From contig OX335652.1 in the NCBI GenBank assembly GCA_946894095.1, forward strand, positions 4,053,001 through 4,117,000: a DNA stretch of 64,000 nucleotides, read 5' to 3'. The DNA is from Incurvaria masculella (Eukaryota > Arthropoda > Insecta > Lepidoptera > Incurvariidae). How positions within the stretch are numbered: position 1 is the stretch's first letter; the number at the start of each line of letters is the position of its first letter. Position numbers and translations under genes: made by a program. The notes under the pieces are model-generated. The model saw nothing but the letters and a program-made list of their open reading frames with translations. It was not told the origin of the DNA and did not search any database. Shown here in pieces: positions 1 to 11,689 of this stretch.

Positions 1-190
1 ATGCCTCTATTGCACCAATCGCCTGCATACTATTAGCTACGCATTTATTGCCTTCGAATTAAAGTTAATGCTGAAACTGCGAGAACATAGTACATCACCA
101 TCGGAACGTGTTAGCTTGCAAAGCAAGAAACATTGAGGTTGCCGTGTTGCATGCGACATCTAAATAATTATTATCGTCATTAGTTGCTAG

Positions 191-345
191 GATAATGAGG
201 TTGATCGAGATCCATACAATGGCTCGTGCCTAAGGAAATATTTTTCTGAAATTGTGAAACCTCTGTAGGTTTTGATTATTTTGATAACTTATCTTATATC
301 CATGATATACGCCCTTAACATTTTGATACAAATCTTTAGAGGCTT
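191..345 (+). repeat. Dispersed repeat with an inverted partner at 41290-41467
   Basis: ATGGCTCGTGCCT, AATATTTTTCT, TTCGATAACTTATCT-like and AACATTTTGAT..AAATCTTTAG segments recur in order on the minus strand at 41467-41290. A second shared piece (GACATGCACGG.AAGAAAAT, 393-462) recurs in the same orientation at 43153-43222. Probably SINE-type copies. Confidence 0.6.
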
Positions 346-986
346 ACAGCCCCAAAGTTTCACGCTGAATCCGAACCACGAAAGAAAAATATCTTACGAC
401 ATGCACGGTAAGAAAATCAGTGGTACAATTTGTATTATTTTAAATGCCGGAACACGCGCAGCACAGGATGCGCGCTACTCTTCCAAATGACCTAGATCAG
501 TAACCTACCTACTCTCGGACTAATCTAAACGCCATTAAGTTAATCATCTTTGCCGATAGCTACGGAAGGTTATCTAGAGAATGTAGTGGCATGCCTACCG
601 CGAAGTCGAGTTGGCATGCGCTGTACATTTTCCTTCATTATCTGCCCCCTCGCATTACGTGGCTCAATCGACAGCTCAGCAGGTGGCACGAGCGAACACT
701 CCACAATGTGGGTCAGGATGTCCTGAAGTGTGTTTGCTCGGTTGTAGGGTGGAGGCTTCACGGATTCAGAGCGTAGTCTCGAAATATTATCCGAGGGGTC
801 CGCGGGAGTTGTGGTTACGGAAGAACGAACACGCCAAATGCTAACAATGAGCTCACAGCGTAAACACTGAGTACGCTAACATTTTGGAGCATATTACGAC
901 GCTTGTGATCGCACAAAAAGATAACCAATTATTTCAAATTGATTCACCCACCTTGATGCTGAGAAATTTCAGATTATACAGTTTTT

Positions 987-1301
987 AGGGTTCCGTACCC
1001 AAAGGGTGAAAACGGAACCCTATTACTTAACCTCCGCTGTCCGTCCGTCCATCCGTCCGTCCATCCGTCTGTCTGTCTGTGACAGGGCTGTATCTCATGA
1101 ACGGTAATAGGTAGGCAGCTTAAAATTTCACAGAGTGTGTATTTATTTTGCCGCTATAACAAGAAATAGGTAAAATTTAAAAATAATAAAGATTAAAGGG
1201 GACCCCTATACAGATACAAAAAACCTGATTTTTTATGTTAAATCTTGTACGATGGTACGGAACCCTTCGTGTGCGAGTCCGACTCGCACTTGGCCGGTTT
1301 T
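987..1301 (+). mobile_element. Family A element (helentron-like short element), full copy
   Basis: The 5' end is a hairpin, AGGGTTCCGT...ACGGAACCCT. Then come a (CCGT/CTGT)n stretch, a conserved body (CTGTATCTCATGAACCGTAA, TTTTGCCGCTATAACAA) and a 3' end with GGTACGGAACCCT, the hairpin GTGCGAGTCCGACTCGCAC, then TTGGCCGGTTTT. The 3' GGTACGGAACCCT is the exact inverse of the 5' AGGGTTCCGTACC. There is no coding capacity. Terminal hairpins plus a T-run fit short non-autonomous Helitron/helentron elements, but the class is not proven. A diverged partial copy follows at 1302-1402. Confidence 0.85.
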
Positions 1302-1402
1302 ATGGTTTCGTATTCAAAGGGTGCCATAGGGACCCTACTACAAAGCCTCCGCTGTCTGTCCGTACGATTAGCGGGCTGTATCGCATGTTACAGGTGTATT
1401 TA
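1302..1402 (+). mobile_element. Family A, diverged 5' fragment
   Basis: TTTCGTATTCAAAGGGTGCC, GGGACCC and the CCTCCGCTGTCTGTCCG body start right after the previous copy, so the two are head to tail. It lacks the 3' half. Confidence 0.65.
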
Positions 1403-1893
1403 CTCCCTGAACGAATATGCCCGTCCTTTGAAACATCAATCAAATCAAAAATTATGATTGGATTAAACAATAAGCATGAATCTATTGAGAGCAACTATTG
1501 TATCCAAGGTTAGATATTTATTTAATATGTAAAGTTTAGTTGCGGCCTAGAAGCGGTTTTCCTCGTAATTATAAAGTAGAACAACGTCAGCTATAGAGCT
1601 GGCTGCGTTGGCACATCTGTGGTGGAACGTGATTGCAGCCGTTGCCTACTTGCAAATAAACAGTCACGGGGCGAACCCATGGCCAGTGAAATCACAACCC
1701 TTGTTGACACACGACCTGAGCCCCTAGTCCGACTTGTCGCCTAAATTGGCGTTTACGGAACTTCGAAGTTACGTAAAAACATCAAACCCATACAAACTTT
1801 TACGTCGATGAGTTAAGATCGGATCAATTGACATAGAAAAATGTGCTAGAGTTTTCTCCTTTCTTTAGAAACTAACAACAGATAAATATTATA

Positions 1894-2375
1894 CACGGTG
1901 TTAAGCAAGTTCGCGACATTCCCGAAAGGGGGTTATTTTGGGTCGCATACTGATTCCGAAAACGAAGGATTTTTCTTGTTTTGAGCTTTTGTTTTAAAAT
2001 GTTCGATTTCTAATACTAGTATGAAAACATAGTATTTCGTAATCGGAATCGCACTGCATTCATAAAAATTTCTAAAGTAGGACATTTTTAAAAATAAATG
2101 TGAAAAATTACATTCGGATCGACGCGATACAATTGGCGGCGGCACGCAGTCAGCTGCGAGACAGCAAACGCGTGACCTTGGCAGTGGCGCGTACACATGG
2201 CGTGCTTACACCATTCCAAAGGGAAATTGTCGCTGAGGTAAAAGTTTGGATTAAATCTGCAATTTTTTTTTACTATTTAAGATTTAATTTTTAAATACCA
2301 CAAAATGATCAGTACACGAAATAGTTGAATAATCGGTACTAAAATACTAATTTTGCGAAAAAAATTAACACCGTG
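1894..2375. mobile_element. TIR element with CACGGTGTTAA ends
   Basis: A perfect 11-bp inverted pair, CACGGTGTTAA at 1894-1904 and TTAACACCGTG at 2365-2375. The interior is AT-rich with a short GC-rich part (2125-2230) whose open frame has no recognisable product. A similar single end (ACGGTGTTAATTTTATTACG) lies near 11043. Confidence 0.55.
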
Positions 2376-2476
2376 CATAAATGCGTTGTCCAGGTACCTA
2401 GTTCGAAAGATGTTTCTCCCGAGTGTTGTCTACGATATCCGCGGTTATAGATATTCAGGGGCATCGTGTCGTTGAC

Positions 2477-2802
2477 AGAGCCCCTAGTCCGACTTGACAC
2501 CTTGCGTTTACGCCAAACCGATCGACTAGCGTTTTCAAATGTATGGAGAAATTGAAAAGCGCGCGTAGTGGGCGTTAAGCGAACTTACTCACCGTCGCCG
2601 TAAATACGTTGGCGTTGCCTGCTACGTCGAGTCAGCGTTTTCATACAAATCGGAAATTCCGGATTTTAAAAGCTCGAAGAAGTAAGACCACAGAATAAGT
2701 AGTAAAAACTTGTATTTGGTTTGACGTTTTAACGTGACTTCGAAGTTCCGTAAACGCCAATTTAGGCGAGAACTCGGGCTGACCACTCGGTGCACGTGGC
2801 TA
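2477..2802 (+). mobile_element. Family E TIR element
   Basis: GAGCCCCTAGTCCGACTTG at the left and CGCCAATTTAGGCGAGAACT then CGGGCTGACCACT at the right are imperfect inverted ends. The body has CGATCGACTAGCGTTTTCAA and TGTATGGAGAAATTGAA. A fragment of the same family precedes it at 1718-1805. Confidence 0.7.
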
Positions 2803-3160
2803 CGCACACAAACACAGTCTGGACGAACGGTGCCCACGCACCGCGCGCGGCGAGGAGTAAACAACGTTTGCGAGCAGGGTGATTAGCGAATGTTCTTTCC
2901 CGATGCTTCTTTCTTTCTAAATGTTCTACAAGTTTCCTTCAAATCTCATTATTTCAAATCTTCATTATTATTATAGTAAACTAGCTGAGGTACCCGGCTC
3001 CGCTCGGGTCAATGTCATCTACTCATGGAAGCGAAAGCGAAAAGTTCTAGTTTTCGCTTCTGTCAAACTCTATATTAAATAAGATGCCTATATTTTTTCT
3101 ACATAGAATTTGGCGGAAGCGAACACGAGAGCTGCTCGCTTCCGTTTAGACCACTGTCAT

Positions 3161-4576
3161 TCCATAGTAGTGCACGTTGTCGAAGCATGGGATGACAGTT
3201 CGGCGTTGAGTATTCTTTGACGGGACTAGGATAAATCGGCTCCGTGCTCGCCCTACGGTTTGAAATCTGTTGATCCGTTCGCTACCAATTTACAGGATCA
3301 TCCGCTAGGATAATCTAATGATTGCCTGAAAATTGCGTACTTTTTTTCGATGTTGAAAAGGTAAATACACACGTAGGTCTCGACAATAAATATAAGAATC
3401 CAGCATTTCAATAACCTTGTAAAACATCTGGAGCATGTAAACAGTTATCGTCCGTAGTATGGGGAATTGATACGGTATCACGACCGTCTTAAACAAAACA
3501 ATGGCAAAGAGGAAACGAAAATGCCAAAAGCCAAATGGCATACTTTACCAATATATCTTAGGGATATCACGAAAGCATGTAAGGTAGTAAATAATGTAAC
3601 AAAGCGTGTAATAAAACTTAACTAATAGTCAAATTTGTAAATATGATAACCATATACACAGAATATACCAATTTAAAAAGATAATAAAAGTATTCATACA
3701 TAAACGATTATGCTACAATACTACTTACAAGGCTGGATTGGATTCAAATTCATTTGCTTTTACTTCTGCAGTTGCAATTCCCAGTATTATTTTTGTAAGT
3801 TAAGCGCGGCATATGGCGTACGCCAGGACCTAAAGGTGCCCCACGGCGCCCATGGGTTTTCGAACATTCAGGGGGTCTGCGAAAACCATGCCGGCCTCTT
3901 CACTTAACATAACGATTCGTAAAAGTCGTCACACTGTGAAAAGGAAACAGAGAAACCATTCTACATGCATACATAACAACTACAAAAGTAGAAATGAAAC
4001 ATGGATCATGCCCGGAAACCAAATAGATTATGCATAGAACAATGAGAACAGTAATACCAGGGAAACCGCAACCACTAAAGCCGCAGCATTCCTATAACTC
4101 ACAGACTTATTACCTAGACTTATTATTTGGTATTGTATCATTGTTTATTTATCCTCAGACATTTCTTTATCCTCTACGGGTCCACCTGGACATATTTTAT
4201 AATATTCTTCTTCAGCCTTTTACGGTCTCCTGTTTTTATTTGCCAGCTGTCACCTGCTGTCTGGCGTATATTTTATAATAGAACCGTTTAAATATTCGGG
4301 TTCAGTACCCGTAGACGTCCACATATTTCTTTATCTTCTAGTCGGATAAGTGCAGTGATATAAAACGAATGTAAAGGAAACCCCATAAACCGACCAAGAA
4401 CGAATACGTCATTGGGAAACCCACAAATTAGTTAGTGTTCGGTTCCAGTTATAACAGCAATTAACTCGGCACTTCTGGATGCCGTAGAATATAATTGGCG
4501 AAACTATGACACCGAATCAATAGCCAGTTATTAGAATCTATAAATTGCTCCGCCGCCGGTGAGGATGTTGGTTTTT
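3161..4576. other. No gene or recognised repeat seen
   Basis: AT-rich sequence with only short chance frames; no mobile-element ends recognised. Confidence 0.5.
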
Positions 4577-4861
4577 AGTGTTCCGTACCCAAAGGGTGAA
4601 AACGGAACCCTATTACTAAGCCTCCGCTGTCCGTCCGTCCGTCTGTCACAGGGCTGTATCTCATGAACCGTAATAGATAGGCAGCTGAAATTTTCACAGA
4701 GTATGTATTTATTTTGCCGCTATAACAACAAATAGGTAACATTTAAAAATAATAAGAATTAAAGGGGGTCCCCATACAACAAACCTGTTTTTTGTGTTAA
4801 ATCTTGCTCGATGGTACGGAACCCTTCGTGTGCGAGCCCGATTCGCACTTGGCCGGTTTTT
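4577..4861 (+). mobile_element. Family A, full copy
   Basis: Both ends are present, with a short (CCGT)n. The end reads GCACTTGGCCGGTTTTTT. One base change (AGTGTTCC) mars the 5' hairpin. Confidence 0.85.
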
Positions 4862-5499
4862 TGTTAATATCTTCTACGTCGTTATAAAACCTAAGGTGCA
4901 TCTAAGGATTGTTTTAAAGCTACGGACCATCACAATACCATAGCAGTCTTGAACATTGAGCTAAAATAGAAAATAACTCAAGCTAGCACATAATAAAATT
5001 ATGCAAGTTTATTTGCAAAATATGTACGCTCCCTCCGCCATTGCAAAGTTTGATAAAGTATACTACGCACAAGAGAAGTGTGCATAAAAATGAATTCCAA
5101 TCAATGCCAATTGGAATTTTCAAAATTAATGTTACCCGGTCATTTATTTGTAAGTCAATTATGTATATTGTTTTAATATTATTTATTAATAAAAGTTGTT
5201 TGCCTTTGTAGAATTGATGAAAATATATAGATTTGAGGTATGCACTAGTGTGGTAGTACTTGCAACCTGCAAGCAACATAATGTAATGCGTATATAGAGC
5301 AAAGCATGTAATCATAATGACATAAACATTGTGCATGAGTTGCAATAAAAAACGTCAATAGTGTTTTCCATGAAACAAAATACAATAACTTACTGAAGAT
5401 ATGATCACGTAGGTTGGAGAATGTCATACTTGATATTTTTGAGAATTAATGCATCAACTTGGTGGTACATCCCTCCATGGGCCACCATTTGAAAAAAAA

Positions 5500-5777
5500 A
5501 CTGGCCAAGTGCCAGTCGGACCCGCACACGAAGGGTTCCGTACCATCTGACATTATTTAAGACCAAAAAATCACGTTTTTTTTTATTTTTATGTTTTTTT
5601 AATCTTACCTATTTGTTGTTATAGCGGCCAAATAACTACACACTCTGAAATTTTCGGCTGCCTACCTATTACGTTTCATGAGACACATCCCTGTAACAGA
5701 CGGATAGACGAACGGACGGACGGACAGTGGAGTCTTAGTAATAGGGTTCCGTTTTCACCCTTTGGGTACGGAACCCT
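5500..5777 (-). mobile_element. Family A, full copy, minus
   Basis: It starts AAACTGGCCAAGTG and ends GGTACGGAACCCTAAAAA. The 3' hairpin is mutated on one arm (GCCAGTCGGACCCGCAC). Confidence 0.85.
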
Positions 5778-7354
5778 AAAAATTACGAATCCAACAGTGT
5801 GTCTACACCTAATGGTGGAAAATAAACGAATCGAGTGGGCTGTCTCCACCTCGTTTCTTATGGACAGCGAGCAAGTTTATCGGTCATAAAGATAATGTCT
5901 AAATAAGGGTTCAGTGAAACAGTAAGCTGTGATGTCACTGTGGCAGTATTCTTGAGATCTATTATCATAAAATACGAGTTAGTATTGCAATTCCAATAAG
6001 CAACGCTCGGGACTTATAACGGATGATAAAATAAGAACTTATGCAGATTGTTTCATTCGTTATTTTTCTTTGTCCTAAGCTGTTTTACCAAGAATTGTTT
6101 GGCAGTACCATTTAGATCTAAGTATGTATATCAGTAAGTATGTATGAACTGTGAACGGAAAACCAGTAAAGTTTCTTTGTGGGTTATTTTTTATTGGTTG
6201 ATCGAATTCGCGGATATATCAGTTTTTTCCGTAACTTAGTGTAGTTTGACCTCAAAAGTTTAAATAAATGAAATTAAATATAAATAATACATTCAGATAT
6301 AATATTTCGGGGCAGCGTTTTGATTGGTGTTAAAAATAGATAGAGAATTTACCATAAGAGGAGCAAAATCAATAATGTTAACGAAAATATAAATGTTAAC
6401 CAGTATAAATGTAAATCAAGATCTGAAATGCAGAAACTTGTAGACGGATACATTGTGTCTTATTCCAAGTTACGAAGAGAACTAATTTGATATCTGTGCG
6501 AATAAACCCATTTCTTGTTTGGCAATAAAACTCAAATTTGGGCCATTAACTAGACAGGCAACAACAAAAGTTTGACGATCACAAGATGGTGTCATCTCAA
6601 AACATCTTCCAGGCCATAAAGATGTATCGTTTTAATAGCTCTCCATAAAAACGCTTCCGAAATTATTTGCCATAAATCCAGCTCAGATAGGTATTCTCGC
6701 GTGCTGTTAGTGGGTTACCGATAATTCTGAATTGACGTGTTACAGTGAAAAGACAGACTAGTAGGGAACGTGGGCCATGCTAAACAGGCAACAAATTCAC
6801 CCGTGTTTGCTCTGCCGGTTACATAGTGCGCGTCAACCAGCACGGAAATACAAACAGACCTTGGTCTGAGCGTGCCGAGTCGACCACTATCAAGAAGATC
6901 GATTACTGTGGGGGTTTGTAAAAAAGCCTGGTTCAATAATTGTCAACCGATCTCATTTCACCAGGAACAAATGTCCGTACCGAATAAATGACGACCGAAA
7001 TGCATTTTCAAGGTGAAGAGTGAGAATTCGTACTGTCGAAGTATCTAGTGATACGTCGGTGATTTTAGCATATCAGGTTTAATATCACGATACGATTAAT
7101 TTCAAGTCACCGCAGTAAACACATTAATCACACTGACACAAATGAAAATTTGCGACATAACTTACAATGCAAAGCGACCGATATCACATATCATTTTTTT
7201 TAAAAGCAATCTGTTGATATCTATATCGTATTTCCAGTGATAATTCTAAATTTAATCTTGCGTAAATAAGAAAGATTTCGATGATAACTGCATGTTATGA
7301 TAATGCACAGTCTCTAATATGAGATTTTCAGAGTAAGGCACCATATATTTATCT
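5778..7354. other. Mostly featureless AT-rich stretch
   Basis: A SINE-like tail (TTGGTTGATCGAATTCGCGG, TAGTGTAGTTTGACC) lies at 6170-6275. Nothing else is supported up to the Harbinger duplication. Confidence 0.5.
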
Positions 7355-7357
7355 TAA

Positions 7358-7414
7358 GGGCCCATACGCACTATGCGGTTACCCGCAATGCGGCTAGCCG
7401 TCCGGCTGACCGCA
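7358..7414 (+). repeat. Harbinger left terminal inverted repeat
   Basis: A 57-bp left TIR starting GGGCCCATACGCACTATGCG. Apart from a few outermost bases it is the reverse complement of 9942-9998. It directly follows the TAA duplication. Confidence 0.95.
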
Positions 7415-7415
7415 G

Positions 7416-7472
7416 GATGCGGTTGCGAATGCGGCCAGCCGGATCGCGGGCAGTCGCATTCGCAACCGCATC
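7416..7472. repeat. Subterminal 18-bp inverted repeat in the Harbinger element
   Basis: GATGCGGTTGCGAATGCG at 7416-7433 is perfectly inverted at 7455-7472, with a 21-bp GC-rich loop. It lies between the left TIR and the transposase start at 7524, so in the 5' leader or promoter. TGCGG, the recurrent TIR word, lies in both arms. It may be a binding site for the MADF protein or transposase, or an RNA hairpin; neither is shown. Confidence 0.8.
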
Positions 7473-7523
7473 GTGCGGTTGAAGAACCGTTGCGATTTGC
7501 GGTCATATCGATCCATTTCAAAG

Positions 7524-9569
7524 ATGGACGTGGACGAAGTTGCAGCTATTTACTACATTTACACACGTTACGTAAAGAAGAAAAAACAAAGAAAGAAGTA
7601 CTGGGTGCATCCTTATTTGCAAACACGAGATGAGAGCAAGCACTTTGAAATATTTTTCGAAGAACTAAAAAAATATGAAGATAAGTTTTTCGGATTTACT
7701 AGAATGAGCATAAAAACGTTTGAAGAATTATTGAACATTTTAAAAACATTTATAACGAAGCAAGACACACAATTTCGCAATAGTATTAAACCGGAAGCAA
7801 AGTTAATAATAGTGCTACGGTAAGTAAAATAAATATTTATAATTAAATTTTTATTAAAATAATGTAGGTACACATTTCAAGCATCATCGTCAGTGATGGA
7901 ATTAAAAAGTTCCAGATAATCACTATTCTGAGATTTTTCGCTTTCAACAGTTGAAACTGGCGATTGTGCATTCGTCGGATTCCTCACAATTTCTTGAGAC
8001 GTGTCTCGTCCAAACTCCGAAGACTGCACAGGCTGCATGTAGACATTACTTCCTGAATATTGTGCCGTTTGATATCCATGATGGGTATTCCCTCGTCCGA
8101 CCTCCGAGAAGTTTGTACGGTGAGAATAGGGACTATTACCAGAATAATGTGACGTTTGATATCCCCGGTAAGAATTAGGCCTTGGATAATCAATGTTCGA
8201 ATAATTGGAAATCTGCGCATCTCTAATTACCTTTAAAATATCTAATTTACTTTGCATTTGCATATGCTCTGGAATTTTTTTAAATTCTTTTACTAGAGAC
8301 AAGAAAAAGAGGCGATCGTCGTCATCTTCAACACTCTTTCTTTCTAAATTTCTATTCAAGGCCCCGACTAACTCTCTACCGATAAGATCATCATTATTAT
8401 TTTTCTTGCTTCTCTTTGGTGCCCATGAAATATTTGATGGAAGTGTTTCTTCATTTTGCATAGCTGTGTTACCATCTTCATTTTCTGTAGTTACATTCCC
8501 CGTTGTGCTATTGACAGTTACAGTATCTTTTAAAAATAACAAACTATCGTAGAAAACATATGAAGTCTTTTTTTTTGCCGCTGATCCGCTCTTAGTCTCT
8601 TTCGCTTTATGGGCCTTCACAAAACAGTCGCGAATATTTCTCCATTTTTTTTGAATACTCAAACCTAGAAAAAAACATTGTTTCAGATATTTGGCGACAG
8701 GGTGTTCATTCGCAGAATTGCATTATATGTTTAAGATTGGAATTAGTACTATCGCCGAAATAGTTCGAGAAGTATGTGCAGCTATATGGTTTTGCTTAAA
8801 AAATATATGCCTACCACAACCAACCAAAGATATGTGGCTTCAAATTGCAAATGGTTTCTCTACTAGAGCACATTTTCCAAACTGTATAGGTGCTTGTGAC
8901 GGAAAACATATTAGAATTATAGCACCTAACAATAGTGGATCAATGTGCTTCAATTATAAAGGATATTTTTCTTTGGTATTGCTAGCAATTTGTGACAGCA
9001 ACTACAAATTTGTGATGATTGATGTTGGAGCATATGGAAGATTCGGTGACTCAGCAATCTTTCAAAACTCAAACTTTTATAAAAAAATTCAAGAGAACCG
9101 CTTGAACATTCCTGAACCAGCACCTATTTCAGGAAACAATGCAACTTGTTTTCCCTTCGTTTTTGTAGGAGACGAGGCATTTGCTTTAAGTACGAGTATG
9201 ATGCGCCCTTATCCGAGAAATAATTTAAATATTACAAAAAGAATATTCAATTATAGACTTTGTGTGGCTAGACGTTACATTGAATGTACTTTTGGCATAC
9301 TTGCGAATAAGTGGCGCATTTTTCACAGACCAATTAATGTTCACATCGATTTAGTTAGTGATATTATTAAGTCTGCTTGCATTTTACACAACTTTGTAAG
9401 AGACAGAGACGGATATTCTTTTAGAGACTCATTAAGTAATCCACTAACTGAAACTATTGCTCGAGATAACGTGCGAAGAAACAATAGAACTGCTTTCGGA
9501 TATCGAGAATTATTTGCAGAATATTTTATGCATGAAGGGAGGGTAGAATGGCAGGATAATTACATTTAA
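7524..9569 (+). CDS. Harbinger DDE transposase (HARBI1-like nuclease), two exons
   Basis: Coding exons 7524-7819 and 8687-9569, joined over a GT-AG intron (donor G|GTAAGT, acceptor TTTCAG), give 392 residues. The ATG at 7524 has a good context (AAGATGG) and starts MDVDEVAAIYY; an upstream in-frame start at 7473 is less likely. The splice restores the family motif RYLATG across the junction. The early segment with YWVHPYL and FGFTRMS is typical of Harbinger nucleases. Candidate catalytic residues are all present: D170 in GACDGKHIRI, D211 in MIDVGAYGRFGDS, and E298 in RRYIECTFG. The role is cut-and-paste transposition at TWA targets in the nucleus, with the MADF partner. An AATAAA overlaps the stop codon region. 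The intron contains the entire second exon of the MADF gene on the other strand. Confidence 0.93.
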
Positions 9570-9760
9570 ATAAAATGATTTTGATAATTACCTAGTTTTT
9601 GTTTTTCTTCCTTTGTCAATTCCGTACCGTGATAAATATGCACTAACTCTTCCCATGCTCTTTGTTTTAATATTCTATCAGAATACTCTGGTAATTTGGT
9701 GTTCCAAATTGCTGGCCGACTCTGGATTTCGATGATAAATTTTTCGGTATCGAATTCCAT
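7877..9760 (-). CDS. Harbinger MADF-BESS DNA-binding protein, two exons
   Basis: Minus-strand coding exons 9760-9592 and 8664-7877 give 318 residues. The donor reads CTAG|GTAATT and the acceptor TTTCTAG|GTTTG; the join is in frame and reconstitutes an uninterrupted MADF domain (about residues 6-100: EKFIIEIQSRPAIWN, then QKKWRNIRDCF after the join). Residues 173-209 (DRLFFLSLVKEFKKIPEHM) match a BESS protein-interaction motif. The middle is acidic and low in complexity, and the C-terminus is Tyr/Ser-rich. Accessory proteins of this kind in PIF/Harbinger elements bind DNA and help bring the transposase to nucleus and ends. The ATG at 9760 was chosen because the MADF domain begins at once; upstream frame is TIR-proximal sequence. 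The poly(A) signal AATAAA lies at 7855-7850, inside the transposase intron. The 927-bp intron holds the whole second transposase exon. Confidence 0.9.
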
Positions 9761-9941
9761 TTTAGCAGACGTACCACGTGCACACTCAAAGGCGGGCAGC
9801 CGCAAACTGAGCCGCACAGTGCGTATAGCAACCGTGCGGGTGGCCGTCACTCGGGCCGCAGCACTCCGAGCGACCGGAGCGGTCTGCGGGCAGCCGCATC
9901 GCAGTGCGCATAGAAATGAATATTACGTACATAATTGTACT

Positions 9942-9998
9942 TGCGGTCAGCCGGACGGCTAGCCGCATTGCGGGTAACCGCATAGTGCGTATGAAGCC
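9942..9998 (-). repeat. Harbinger right terminal inverted repeat
   Basis: A 57-bp right TIR ending GCATAGTGCGTATGAAGCC, directly followed by the TAA duplication at 9999-10001. It pairs with 7358-7414. Confidence 0.95.
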
Positions 9999-10524
9999 TA
10001 ATCGAACTTTTCCGTCCGCTCTTTGCAGGCAAAAGAGTAGACAAGGTAAAGTCTGAGAGACTGGACACACATCATGGACGACTCGCGAAGGCGACGGGCG
10101 TGTCCAGAGATCTAAAACGTTGGGCGTGTCCAAAGCATCTGTTGACTTATATTCCTGATGATCGGTTGTGCTTCGAGACTTCAAGTGAGAGAAACAAGTC
10201 AAGAATTGCTTGGCCCTTTTAAAAATACATGCGTTTTTATTTTATTTCAAAAATAAAACTGCAGTGAGCAGATGCAACATGTCTACATACTTTGCGGTCC
10301 GGTTTTATCGTGACGTACGTTAGGCTCGCCGTCTGGTGCTTGCTGCCATGATTCTGACCACCTGCCTCAATACGGCCCAATGACCTCATTCTTACTTTCA
10401 ATTCACTCTCGATCTCTTCGCATACAACGCTGGTTCTTGAATATCCACTTATTTTCGCATACTTTTCTCGACTTCTTTCCAACCAGTTTCAGAAGTGGGC
10501 GGTTATCATCTCTGTTCGTATGTA

Positions 10525-10665
10525 CAGTCGTTTCCTATCAAAAGTATACACTGGAAAGAGAAGGTATTCCTAAACCCCTTTACTCTATGGTTGATGTCAG
10601 CATGACAGAAAAGGATCTCAAATTTGTCTCTATTTCCGGTGTATAGATTTCAGTGGAAACGACTG
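10525..10665. mobile_element. Short MITE with Tc1/mariner-type TA flanks
   Basis: CAGTCGTTTCC at the left and GGAAACGACTG at the right are perfect inverted ends, each flanked by TA (10523-10524, 10666-10667). A second inverted block (TATACACTGGAAA / TTTCCGGTGTATA) lies inside. 141 bp, no coding. Confidence 0.75.
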
Positions 10666-10738
10666 TACTGTAAATGTACCACTAACTCAGGGGTTTCTTG
10701 CAGGTAATGTTTATCTAGTTACGTTTTATGGGTTTTTC

Positions 10739-11018
10739 AGGGTTCCGTACCCAAAGGGTCCCAACGGAACTCTATTACTAAGCCTCCGCTGTCCGTCCGT
10801 CCGCCCGTCCGTCTGTCACAGGGCTGTATCTCATGAATCGTAATAGGTAGGCAGCTGAAATTTTTACAGACTGTGTGTTTACTTTTCCGCTATAACAATA
10901 AAAAGGTAAAATAAAAAAATTAAAAAAAACAACAAAAAACGTGATTTCTTGTGTTAAATCTTGTACGATAGTACGGACCCCTTCGTGTGCGAGTCCGACT
11001 CGCACTTGGCCGGTTTTT
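10739..11018 (+). mobile_element. Family A, full copy
   Basis: AGGGTTCCGTACCCAAAGGG to CACTTGGCCGGTTTTT, with the body intact. Confidence 0.85.
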
Positions 11019-11689
11019 ACTGCTTATTTTTGCGAATTAAGGACGGTGTTAATTTTATTACGTGAGATAGAATCAAGGGTTTTTTTAAAGATAAAATAAT
11101 GTTTATCGCAAGTACCGCACCGTGCCGCCTCCGCGGGGACTGATATAATGTATCGCCTTGTGGGCAGGGCCGCTTCTTGTCGCCTGACAATCACAAGCCC
11201 GATGGACTCGGGCGATAACCGTAATTAGCTTGTAATCACCTAAATTCCTACTGCTATCATTAACGTCAGCGCTGTTGCTAGGCTGAAAGGTAAGGCACCA
11301 GGAAGGCAACTAACAAAGTAGCGCGGCTTACGAAGTAATATATAAGTCAATGAGCGCCGCCAATTAATGATTTCAAAGGAGCGGAGTATAGTTTGAGGTT
11401 TAGTAAAACCAGTTTTTTTTCTCAATCGCGTCGTATTATCGTTTATTGCTTTAAAATGCTTTTACGGCATGATAAAGCGTCGCAATGGGTGTACTGTCTT
11501 TACCATTTTTGTGATTAACCCAATCACGGGCTGTTCGCAGATTTTTTTTATGTAAAACCATCATGTGTTTCACAATCGAATTTGAAGGAGCGAAGTTTGG
11601 GTCATGTGCGGGGTTTTTAGAAGCTCGTAGGTTCAATCACGCCTCGTGCATGGACTGTTTTCCTTTCATTAAATTTATTTATTTATTCA

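Larger units (their letters stand above)
7358..9998 (+). mobile_element. Complete PIF/Harbinger DNA transposon
   Basis: A 2641-bp element is bounded by 57-bp terminal inverted repeats, 7358-7414 and 9942-9998. They match except in the outer bases (GGGCCCATACGC against GGCTTCATACGC on the reverse complement). It is flanked by TAA at 7355-7357 and TAA at 9999-10001, the TWA target duplication known for PIF/Harbinger. Inside are the two proteins expected of this superfamily, a DDE nuclease and a DNA-binding MADF protein, both open throughout. The TIRs are rich in TGCGG words, which continue inward at both ends. Near-identical TIRs and two intact frames suggest a young, possibly autonomous copy; that is inference. 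Confidence 0.95.

Noticed and set aside
1020..1085. (CCGT/CTGT)n tracts as CRISPR or independent microsatellites
   Set aside because: They recur at the same place in every family A copy, so they are an internal part of that element.
2100..2294. Frame with a GAG|GTAAAA donor as a host exon
   Set aside because: It lies within a TIR-bounded element (1894-2375), and the upstream acceptor is weak.
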